DNA of 17,943 nucleotides from Gammaproteobacteria bacterium (lineage in GTDB: Bacteria; Pseudomonadota; Gammaproteobacteria; JABABF01). Each line of letters starts with the position of its first letter. Within the stretch, counting starts at the first letter, position 1. Positions 7,809 through 15,781 of the stretch are shown piece by piece. Position numbers and translations under genes: made by a program. The notes beneath the pieces were generated by a model. That model did not search any database. It was not told the DNA's origin and saw only the letters and a program-made list of their open reading frames with translations. The DNA is taken from assembly GCA_014238345.1 (NCBI GenBank), contig JABABF010000133.1:1-17943 (forward strand). Reading direction: 5' to 3'.

Positions 7809-7837
7809 AGCATATAATCTACTAGATATTAGGTCAA
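7809..7837 (-). promoter_or_regulatory. Candidate sigma70 promoter of the Yip1-like gene
   Basis: On the minus strand TTGACC (7832-7837, five of six) and TATGCT (7809-7814, four of six) are separated by the ideal 17 bases. RNA would start near 7802, about 33 bases before the start codon. The spacer contains the inverted repeat ATCTA-C-TAGAT (7817-7827, plus-strand reading). A perfect TATAAT (7813-7818) is also present on the plus strand and could serve the DUF3108-like gene, but no -35 box accompanies it. Confidence 0.5.
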
Positions 7838-7895
7838 CTCTGTGGGTCATCACAGCACTCTTTTCAAACAGTTTTATCTAGGGAGGGGTAGCTCG

Positions 7896-7976
7896 CTCCT
7901 CTCCTATTCCCCTTGCCCATGTATCGGGGAAGATTGAAGGGGAATACTATCGTAGAAAGGACATTGAAATGAGGAG
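7896..7976 (+). promoter_or_regulatory. Nested inverted repeats in the leader of the DUF3108-like gene
   Basis: A perfect 10-bp inverted repeat, TATTCCCCTT (7905-7914) and AAGGGGAATA (7937-7946), encloses a 22-base loop. Outside it CTCCTC (7896-7901) is complementary to GAGGAG (7971-7976). Within the loop GGGGAA (7927-7932) could instead pair with TTCCCC (7907-7912), giving an alternative, mutually exclusive stem. There is no T-run after it, so it is not an ordinary terminator. It lies 50-130 bases before the gene and is best read as possible leader RNA structure. Confidence 0.45.
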
Positions 7977-7998
7977 TTGGGGGGAGGCAATGGCCTGA
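7969..7998 (+). CDS. Possible nine-residue leader peptide, in frame with the next gene
   Basis: ATG at 7969 follows AAAGGA (7956-7961) with seven-base spacing, the best ribosome binding site in this region. It encodes MRSWGEAMA and stops at TGA (7996-7998). The frame is the same as that of the gene starting at 8026, and no other stop intervenes. It could be a true leader peptide, or the original N-terminus of the gene cut off by a nonsense change. Being so short, it may also be chance. Confidence 0.3.
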   Translation: MRSWGEAMA

Positions 7999-8025
7999 GC
8001 CAGCAGTCAGGAGATGGGGCAGAAA

Positions 8026-8967
8026 ATGCGCAACACAACACCCCATAAAATCAGCTGGATCGTGGTGTTCTGGGGCTGGTATCGCTGTGTTGCGCTCAGT
8101 CTAGTGACTCTGCTCAGTATCACCACCAGTGTTGCCCAACAAGCAGATCCCAAAGCATTCCTCGCAGAAGCAACTGCCCAGCTTTTTGCGAACGAGGATC
8201 AACCACTGGTAGCGGACTTTAGCGATGCATTGATCCAACATGAGGATCTGATGGCACCGCTGACCCCCCACTGCACCCATTACAGCACCCGCAAATCCCT
8301 GTTAGCAGCCAACAGCTGGGGCACTTTGCAAAAATTACCCGCACCAGATCGCTACCTGATCGGGAGATTTCTCGGTGGCCGCGCTTTCAACGCCTATGAA
8401 TTCAGCATTTTTGAGGTGCGAGACCACGAGGTTTCCCCACTGCATTATCAGCAGTACATCAACGGACTTCAGATGCAATTCAATAATTATGACTGGGATA
8501 CGGGAATCGCCCAGACGCGCCACCGCAGAAAGGTCTATCTAAAACCACAAACCAAAGAAGTTGATCTACTGCCGGGGACGCTCGACGCGATCAGCCTGCT
8601 GGTCAAAACGCAGTTAGAATTGCGCCGCAATCAAGGCTACATAACCCCTACCAATTATCACGTTCTTTACAAAGGGGCATACCGTACGCTGGCTGTGAAA
8701 ATGGCGCGCGATGCAAGAGTGACCATCAACACCCCAGCAGGTCGCCTACACACTGTTGAGCTAACCAGCACTGATGTGCATCGCCAGCGCGTCGACCGAC
8801 TGTGGCTGTCAGAGGAACTGGACTACCTACTGGTCTGGGCATTGCGTTCATCGCCATTAAATAAAAATGAACAAGTGATCGTTAAGTTGTCTAAACGATT
8901 GCCGGTGAGCGATTGTAAACTGCCCTCATCTATTACCGATATCCCGCTTATGCACGAGGCAGAGTAA
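8026..8967 (+). CDS. DUF3108-like exported protein
   Basis: Function unknown. The product has 313 residues. A basic start (MRNTTPHK) and a hydrophobic stretch ending TSVAQQ at about residue 38 look like a long signal peptide or anchor, so it is probably periplasmic. The C-terminal third carries the DUF3108 pattern: KGAYRTLAVKM, then TPAGRLHTVELT, then LWLSEELDYLLVWAL, the family's 'G-to-W-L-dYlP' arrangement with the final Pro missing. I recall a DUF3108 gene next to purN in Pseudomonas, which supports the call. An ATG at 8014 directly abuts AGGAG (8009-8013) and is too close to use it, so 8026 is preferred. Its last 20 bases overlap the 3' end of dcd on the other strand. Confidence 0.75.
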   Translation: MRNTTPHKISWIVVFWGWYRCVALSLVTLLSITTSVAQQADPKAFLAEATAQLFANEDQPLVADFSDALIQHEDLMAPLTPHCTHYSTRKSLLAANSWGTLQKLPAPDRYLIGRFLGGRAFNAYEFSIFEVRDHEVSPLHYQQYINGLQMQFNNYDWDTGIAQTRHRRKVYLKPQTKEVDLLPGTLDAISLLVKTQLELRRNQGYITPTNYHVLYKGAYRTLAVKMARDARVTINTPAGRLHTVELTSTDVHRQRVDRLWLSEELDYLLVWALRSSPLNKNEQVIVKLSKRLPVSDCKLPSSITDIPLMHEAE

Positions 8968-9514
8968 CCCCAGTCTGCCCGTGATAGCGTCCACCTCGCT
9001 CGCGATAGTTCTGCTCGCAAGCTTCATCTGACTCAAAGAACAAAACTTGAGCCACCCCTTCGTCGGCATAGATACGCGCTGGCAAATTTGTCGTGTTGGA
9101 GAACTCCAATGTGACATGCCCTTTCCAGCCGGGCTCCAACGGGGTGACGCTGACGATGATGCCACAGCGGGCATAAGTCGATTTTCCTACGCACAGCGCC
9201 AACACTTGGTCTGGCATGTGGAAATATTCAACGGTTCTGGCCAAGGCAAAAGAATTGGGAGGGATGACGCAGACTTTATCGCGCACCATGACAAAGCTGC
9301 GCTCGTCAAAGCACTTGGGATCAACGACTGAGGAATGGATATTGGTGAAGATGCGAAACTCATTAGCGCAACGCACGTCGTAACCATAGCTAGAAGTGCC
9401 GTAAGACACCACGGGCTGGCCAGCCGCACAGCGCCGTACTTGGCTCGGCTCAAAGGGATCGATCATCCCCTCTGCCGCTCGGGCACGAATCCAGCGATCG
9501 GGTTTTATGCTCAT
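8948..9514 (-). CDS. dcd: dCTP deaminase
   Basis: It deaminates dCTP to dUTP, feeding dTMP synthesis; cytosolic trimer. At 188 residues it has the size usual for Pseudomonas-type Dcd. Visible motifs are SYGYDVR (42-48), GKSTYAR (110-116), TPLEPGW with catalytic Glu127 (124-130), the EFSNTTNLPARIY segment (137-149) and the C-terminal GGRYHGQTGVTLPR lid that closes on nucleotide. It appears to be the deaminase-only form, but this cannot be settled from motifs. The ATG at 9514 follows GGAG with a seven-base spacer, placed right after the mrp stop. The gene is 14 bases downstream of mrp, in one transcript, and its end overlaps the convergent DUF3108-like gene by 20 bases. Confidence 0.97.
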   Translation of the reverse strand: MSIKPDRWIRARAAEGMIDPFEPSQVRRCAAGQPVVSYGTSSYGYDVRCANEFRIFTNIHSSVVDPKCFDERSFVMVRDKVCVIPPNSFALARTVEYFHMPDQVLALCVGKSTYARCGIIVSVTPLEPGWKGHVTLEFSNTTNLPARIYADEGVAQVLFFESDEACEQNYRERGGRYHGQTGVTLPRA

Positions 9515-9528
9515 GTGGGTACTCCAAG

Positions 9529-10620
<1,092 letters not shown>

Positions 10621-10674
10621 AAAATCCACCACCCCCACCGCACGGGTCTCTCAACTCAGTAACCACCATCTCCA

Positions 10675-13600
10675 TCACCCCCTCAATAATCCCTGATCAA
10701 CCCCGAAGCCACCACCCCCTGGGGTTTCCACACGCAATAAGTCCCCGGGCACCACTGCCAAGCTAGCCCGAAACGGAATTATATGCAGACTGCCATCGGC
10801 GCGCCAGAGAAAATTTCGCCCGCTTGCCCCCGATGCACCACCCGCTAAGCCAAACGGCTCATGGCGGCGGCGGCCACCCAGCACCGATACGCTCAATGCA
10901 CGCAGAAAGCGCAATTCCCGCACCACACCATCACCGCCGACATAGCGCCCCGTGCCGCCAGAGCCACGCCGCCTCGCAAAGCGCTCCAGTCGAACTGGGT
11001 AGCGCAACTCCAGCAATTCTGGGTCTGTGATGCGAGAATTTGTCATGTGGCTGTGTACCGCGCTGGCACCATTGAAATCAGCACCCGCACCCGTGCCACC
11101 ACAGATCGTCTCGTAGTACTGGCAGCTGTCATCGCCAAAGCTCAGATTATTCATGGTGCCTTGCGAAGCCGCCATGATGCCTAGTGCCGCGTAGAGGACA
11201 TCGACCACCACTTGACTGGTCTCTACATTGCCCGCCACAACCGCCGCAGGAGGGCGCGGATTGAGTAGACAGCCAGCTGGCACAATCAACTCCAAATCGC
11301 GCAGGCAACCCTCATTCAGCGGCAGGTCGCCACCGATCAAGCTGCGCAACACATACAGTGCAGCGGCGCGACACACTGCCAACGGCGCATTGAAGTTGTC
11401 CGTGCATTGCCCCGAACTGGCACTGAAATCCAACACCACACCAGATTTGCTCAGGCTCAGGCAGACTGCAATCTCGGCACCGTTGTCTAGCGGAGCGCAG
11501 AAGGATCCGCCACGCAACCGCGCCAGTGCCTCGCGCAACTGCATCGCCGAGCTGTCGAACAAATACTCAATGTAGCGGTACACTGTATCGGCTCCGTACT
11601 CGTCAAACATACGCAGTGCTTCGCCAGCGCCCCGATGGCAGGCGGCCAATTGAGCGCGCAAGTCTGCCAGATTTTGCTCTGGATCACGTGCCGGCCAAGG
11701 TCCGCTCAACAGTAGTGCCCGCAAGCCAACGCGGTCGAAACGGCCATCAACTAACACCGGCTCGCCGCGCAGGCACACTCCCTCCTCACCGATGTCACGC
11801 GAATCAGCTGGCATGGAGCCCGGTGAGATGCCGCCGATGTCGGTGTGATGCCCACGTGTAGCGGTGTAACACAGCAGGTGTCCGCGCTGGTCGAATACTG
11901 GCATGACCACCGTGATATCAGGCAGGTGAGTGCCGCCTAGATAGGGATCATTGAGTGCAAAGGCCGTCCCCGGTGCCAGCTGCGCAGCACAGCGCTCGGC
12001 GACAGCGCGCACCGCGCCGCCCATGGAGCCCAGATGCACTGGGATGTGCGGAGCGTTAGCAATCAGCGCTCCATCGCGGTCAAAGAGCGCACAGGAGAAA
12101 TCCAACCGCTCGCGAATATTCACCGAGCGTGCCGTGGCACGCAGTGCCGAGCCCATTTGCTCGGCAATGCTCATAAAACGATGATTGAATATCTCCAGCA
12201 AGGCGGGATCTCGACCAGTGGGTCGCCGCACTGCTCTGCGGTGCTGCTGGCGGGTCAGGCGGCACAGACCATGCTCTTCAAGCGCCAAACTCCAACCGGC
12301 TCGCACCACGACCATATCTAGATCACCGGCGAGCAGTAATGGTCCCTCAGCAGTGAAGCCTGCATCCAGTGCCGAGCGGTACAGTAGCGGCACATCAGAC
12401 CATGCACCATTGATAAACAGCGGTGTCGAGGTGGCGGTCGCTGGCGTAATCACTGTGGGCAGCTGAGGCAAGTCATCGCTACCGGGTAGCGCACACTGCA
12501 CGCTGAGCAGAATCACCATCACTGGAGAGTCCTCTTCAAGATAACCAAAACGCATCAGATGACAGCGCTGAAACTCCGCCACCAACACGTCGGCTCTCAG
12601 CCCGCCATCCCATACCAGCTCTACTTCGCCATCGGCGGTGCCATAGGCGCAGCGTAGCAACCAACGCTGTGTCAACTGGCCAGGCGACACACCATGACGG
12701 CTACACAACGCCTGCCCCAATTCCCGCTCTAACAGTTCGGCTCGCCGTAGCAAGCGCCTCAGACAAGCTGTGTCCAGCGGCTCGCGCACCGTGTTGACAC
12801 GTTCGTTGCACAGCTCGGCCAAGCCCATGCCCCAGGCCGACAACACACCGGCCAGCGGATGGCACAGCACTTCATTGATGCCCAGCAGTTCAGCCACTGC
12901 AACCACATGCTGACCCGCTGCGCTACCCAGACAACACAGCGGCCAAGCGCTGGGGTCACGGCCTCGCTCCAATACTACCTGACGCACAGCACGAGCCATC
13001 TTAGCCTCCGCCACCGCAACAAATCCTGCCGCCAGCTCAATGGCTGAACCGCCAGCACCCTGCTCATGAGCTAGCCGTTCAAAAGCAGCCTGCGCCAAAC
13101 CCCGATCGGGTATGCAATCGGCATTGGGGCCAAACACCGCAGGGAAATGCTCAGCGACCGCATGCCCCAACAACAAATTGGCATCCGTTAGGCACAATGG
13201 GCCGCCATTGCGATAACAGACTGGCCCCGGTTCGGCTCCGGCACTGTCGGGGCCGACTTGTAGCCGCCCATCCCGGTGGTGCAACACCGAACTACCACCG
13301 GCCGCTACCGTATGCACGGGCAACATAGGCGTGCACAGCCGCACCCCGCCCACCACCGTTTCTAAGGTTCTCTCCAAGCGGTCGTCATAAGGCGCGACAT
13401 CGGTCGAAGTGCCCCCCATGTCAAATCCTATGCAACAGCTATGCCCAGCGTGCTGAGCCACCGCTTTAGTAGCGAGTACCCCAGCCGCTGGCCCCGACAA
13501 TACCGCATTGCTACCGCAGAAATCTTGCCCAGCCACCAAGCTACCGTCAGAGCGCATGCACAGCAGCTGCCCAGAGCTCAGTTCACCATCAAAAGCCGCC

Positions 13601-14301
13601 CGCAACTGGTGCAGATAGCGATCGAGCACAGGCTGTAAATAGGCATTGGCCACAGCAGTGTCGCCGCGCGGCACCAATTTAGCCACAGCCATGACGGCAT
13701 GGCTGAGGACAATCTGCTCAAAGCCGTAGTTCGCCGCTAGCTGGGCGACACGTTTCTCATGTGCTGGCTGACTGCAGCTGTGCAACAGGACAATAGCCAG
13801 TGAGCGAATGCCCGCTGTGCGCAAACGCGCCAGCTGACGCTGTAGCTGCTCCTCGTCCAGCGGTTTGAGAATACTACCGTCAGCGGCGATGCGCTCAGAC
13901 ACTTCGACAACACAGCTGTAGAGTGGCGCAGGGCGCACGATCTCCAAATCGAATAGCCGAGGGCGGTCTTGATAGCCGATCTCCAGCGCATCGCCAAAGC
14001 CCTGCGTGATCAGTAGCGCAGGCGGCTCGCCATCGCGTTCCAACAGCGCATTGGTCGCCACGGTGGTGCCAAAGCGCAAAGCCGCCAGTCGCGCCGTGGG
14101 CAACGCTCTACCCACTGGCACTCCCAACAGCTGGCGCACTGCTTCAGCAACCGCATCGCGGTACTGGTCAGGATTATCCGACAGCAGTTTGCGCACATGC
14201 AGCCTCCCATCCGGTGCCCGCGCCACCACATCGGTGAAAGTGCCTCCCCGATCGATCCAAAAACTCCAAGTGCTGGGAGTATCAGTGGCGGCGTTCAGCA
14301 T
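10675..14301 (-). CDS. 5-oxoprolinase / hydantoinase, fused HyuA-HyuB
   Basis: ATP-dependent opening of 5-oxo-L-proline to glutamate is the likely reaction; N-methylhydantoin or another cyclic amide is possible. Residues 1 to about 690 are the HyuA half: WIDRGGTFTDV near the N-terminus, FGTTVATNALLER, DMGGTSTDV and AAGGSSV, all typical nucleotide-binding segments of the ASKHA-like fold. From about 693 the HyuB half begins, with FNHRFMSIAEQMG, HLGSMGGAV, NDPYLGGTHLPD and RGHHTDIGG. In many bacteria these are two genes; here they form one 1,208-residue chain, slightly shorter than the roughly 1,290 of animal OPLAH. The only early ATG is at 14301 and no Shine-Dalgarno precedes it, though a TAGAAT box is about 10 bases upstream. 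It is divergent from the replication-like gene at 14370, 68 bases away. Confidence 0.92.
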   Translation of the reverse strand: MLNAATDTPSTWSFWIDRGGTFTDVVARAPDGRLHVRKLLSDNPDQYRDAVAEAVRQLLGVPVGRALPTARLAALRFGTTVATNALLERDGEPPALLITQGFGDALEIGYQDRPRLFDLEIVRPAPLYSCVVEVSERIAADGSILKPLDEEQLQRQLARLRTAGIRSLAIVLLHSCSQPAHEKRVAQLAANYGFEQIVLSHAVMAVAKLVPRGDTAVANAYLQPVLDRYLHQLRAAFDGELSSGQLLCMRSDGSLVAGQDFCGSNAVLSGPAAGVLATKAVAQHAGHSCCIGFDMGGTSTDVAPYDDRLERTLETVVGGVRLCTPMLPVHTVAAGGSSVLHHRDGRLQVGPDSAGAEPGPVCYRNGGPLCLTDANLLLGHAVAEHFPAVFGPNADCIPDRGLAQAAFERLAHEQGAGGSAIELAAGFVAVAEAKMARAVRQVVLERGRDPSAWPLCCLGSAAGQHVVAVAELLGINEVLCHPLAGVLSAWGMGLAELCNERVNTVREPLDTACLRRLLRRAELLERELGQALCSRHGVSPGQLTQRWLLRCAYGTADGEVELVWDGGLRADVLVAEFQRCHLMRFGYLEEDSPVMVILLSVQCALPGSDDLPQLPTVITPATATSTPLFINGAWSDVPLLYRSALDAGFTAEGPLLLAGDLDMVVVRAGWSLALEEHGLCRLTRQQHRRAVRRPTGRDPALLEIFNHRFMSIAEQMGSALRATARSVNIRERLDFSCALFDRDGALIANAPHIPVHLGSMGGAVRAVAERCAAQLAPGTAFALNDPYLGGTHLPDITVVMPVFDQRGHLLCYTATRGHHTDIGGISPGSMPADSRDIGEEGVCLRGEPVLVDGRFDRVGLRALLLSGPWPARDPEQNLADLRAQLAACHRGAGEALRMFDEYGADTVYRYIEYLFDSSAMQLREALARLRGGSFCAPLDNGAEIAVCLSLSKSGVVLDFSASSGQCTDNFNAPLAVCRAAALYVLRSLIGGDLPLNEGCLRDLELIVPAGCLLNPRPPAAVVAGNVETSQVVVDVLYAALGIMAASQGTMNNLSFGDDSCQYYETICGGTGAGADFNGASAVHSHMTNSRITDPELLELRYPVRLERFARRRGSGGTGRYVGGDGVVRELRFLRALSVSVLGGRRRHEPFGLAGGASGASGRNFLWRADGSLHIIPFRASLAVVPGDLLRVETPGGGGFGVDQGLLRG

Positions 14302-14369
14302 AGCTGCGTCATTCTAGCCCACCGCCACAATAAAGCGCCGTCTACCTAACATGCCACAATAGACGCACC

Positions 14370-15527
14370 ATGCCACACTCACTGATCCCTGATCACCCAC
14401 TGTTACTCTCGCCCACTATAGCAATGCGTTGCGGTGTCGATGAGGCGCTACTGCTGGGGCGCCTGTGGCAGTGGGCGCCCACTGGCCAGCTGTCGCTGTC
14501 TGCGACGGCACTGGCGGCGGCTCTGCCGGGGATGGCTCCAGGCTGGGTGGATCAGCAACTCGACTCACTGCACCGCCAAGCACAAATCAGCGTCGACGAC
14601 CTCAATGCTCAGCCATTGGAACTGCAGCTAGCACCCTGGCCCAGTGACGCTGAAACCGCTCCGCCGATCGCCGTATCACTCACGCTTATCACCACGCTGG
14701 GCACCGCTGAGGCCAGTTTGCTTAGCGGTCTTGATCTGCTGGCGCAGACCCTGATGCAACAACCCATTGAGACTACCTGGGAAGCGCTCGCTGAGCGCTT
14801 CCCATGGTGGACTGTGCAACAGCTGCGCCAATTGAGCGAACGTCTGCAGGAACTCGGGGTGCTATGGTTCGATGCCGAGCCACCGCCAGCGCTGACTGTG
14901 CGCCTATCGCTGGAAGCACCCAAGCCCGCTGCGCCGCACACCCCGGCAAGCGATGCAGAGCCACTCCAAGAACTGGCGATTGAACTAGAACGCCAGAAGG
15001 GCATTCCAGTTGATTTTTCACTCACGCACAGTGCCGATCTGCCCCCCACCCTAGCGACGGTGCCCGCTGGAGAGCGTGTCAACTTATTGCGCCAACATAT
15101 CAACGGACGCTGGCAGCGCCATCTCGCCGCCGCCGACAGCCATGCAGCAGTGGCCGCCACCACCTCGGCAGCCGATACTATAGATCGCGTATTCCATCTG
15201 TTTGCCCGACTCTTTCCACAACAATTTCGCAAAGCGTGGCCCAGCCCAGATGCTCTGGATGAAGTCAAGCAGCTGTGGCGCATGGCGCTGAAAAAAGTCC
15301 CCCCTGCTGCCCTATTGGCGGCAGCGCAGGCCGCCGTGCGCCACAGCCCCTATCTTCCGGCACTCGCCGAAGTGGCGCGACGCTGCGCCGCTCCGAGTAC
15401 CGACACGCCACCCACTGAACCGCCGCCGACGGCGTGGTCAGAAAGTGAACGCAACGAGAATCTGGCACGCCTGCGCGAACTGCGCCGCAGCTTGGGGGCT
15501 GGCACCCGAGCTCCTCCACGACGCTAG
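14370..15527 (+). CDS. Uncharacterised protein with winged-helix, replication-like regions
   Basis: I do not recognise a named family. The 385-residue product has no signal peptide or membrane segment. An N-terminal part (about 10-75, HPLLLSPTIAMRCGVDEALLLGRL) resembles a winged helix. A second winged-helix-like stretch at 136-168 contains WEALAERFPWWT and a recognition-like helix QLRQLSERLQELGVLWF, a pattern seen in phage and plasmid replication initiators. A Pro/Ala-rich linker follows (170-200), and a helical C-terminal region (268-340) ends HSPYLPALAEVARRC, reminiscent of lambda P or DnaT-type helicase loaders. I infer DNA binding, perhaps in primosome assembly. No Shine-Dalgarno precedes the ATG. 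The codon use resembles the neighbours. Confidence 0.7.
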   Translation: MPHSLIPDHPLLLSPTIAMRCGVDEALLLGRLWQWAPTGQLSLSATALAAALPGMAPGWVDQQLDSLHRQAQISVDDLNAQPLELQLAPWPSDAETAPPIAVSLTLITTLGTAEASLLSGLDLLAQTLMQQPIETTWEALAERFPWWTVQQLRQLSERLQELGVLWFDAEPPPALTVRLSLEAPKPAAPHTPASDAEPLQELAIELERQKGIPVDFSLTHSADLPPTLATVPAGERVNLLRQHINGRWQRHLAAADSHAAVAATTSAADTIDRVFHLFARLFPQQFRKAWPSPDALDEVKQLWRMALKKVPPAALLAAAQAAVRHSPYLPALAEVARRCAAPSTDTPPTEPPPTAWSESERNENLARLRELRRSLGAGTRAPPRR

Positions 15528-15671
15528 GTAGTAGCGCACATGCCATCCACTACAACGCCCGACCAGCAGTGTGCTATGCCCCCGCTTCCACAGACAGCCA
15601 AAACGGCTCGCACTTTCCTTAGGCCACTATTAGCCACCAAATGGATGGCGCGATTCGAGCAACGTTTTTAG

Positions 15672-15745
15672 TGGGCTCGCCCTGACTTGAACAGGGGACC
15701 TGCCGATTATGAGTCGGATGCTCTAACCAACTGAGCTACGAGCCC
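15672..15745 (-). tRNA. tRNA with CAU anticodon, probably tRNA-Ile2 (lysidine type)
   Basis: The 74-base cloverleaf folds fully: a seven-pair acceptor stem GGGCTCG/CGAGCCC, D-arm GCTC-AGTTGGTTA-GAGC, anticodon loop CTCATAA with CAT at 34-36, and T-arm CCCTG-TTCAAGT-CAGGG. Position 27-43 is U-C, unpaired. The T-loop TTCAAGT matches E. coli tRNA-Ile2, while elongator Met has TTCGAAT; the D-loop is Met-like. E. coli ileX (also CAU) also lies near rpoD, which supports Ile2 decoding AUA after TilS modification. Elongator Met is not excluded. The CCA tail is not encoded: A73 is followed by CTA, so CCA must be added. It is 36 bases downstream of rpoD, same strand. Confidence 0.9.
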
Positions 15746-15750
15746 CCATC

Positions 15751-15769
15751 ACTGTACTAAAACTGTACT
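15751..15769. repeat. 8-bp direct repeat between rpoD and the tRNA
   Basis: ACTGTACT occurs at 15751-15758 and again at 15762-15769, separated by AAA, so the period is 11 bases, about one helical turn. It fills half of the gap between rpoD and the tRNA and could be a same-face protein site or chance. Confidence 0.55.
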
Positions 15770-15781
15770 CAATCCACACGA

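Noticed and set aside
7864..8046. A 60-codon minus-strand frame before the DUF3108-like gene
   Set aside because: It has no Shine-Dalgarno, no recognisable motif, and lies across the inverted repeats.
14302..14369. A TAGAAT -10 box for the 5-oxoprolinase gene
   Set aside because: No -35 box at a proper distance, and it would leave almost no leader before the only available ATG.
14609..15283. A 224-codon frame on the minus strand opposite the replication-like gene
   Set aside because: Its product is Ser/Arg/Ala-rich low-complexity sequence, typical of an antisense shadow in GC-rich DNA, and the plus-strand gene has a coherent protein.
15528..15671. A terminator or small RNA in the gap between the replication-like gene and the tRNA
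   Set aside because: I found no hairpin with a T-run and no recognised RNA; the region holds nothing I can support.
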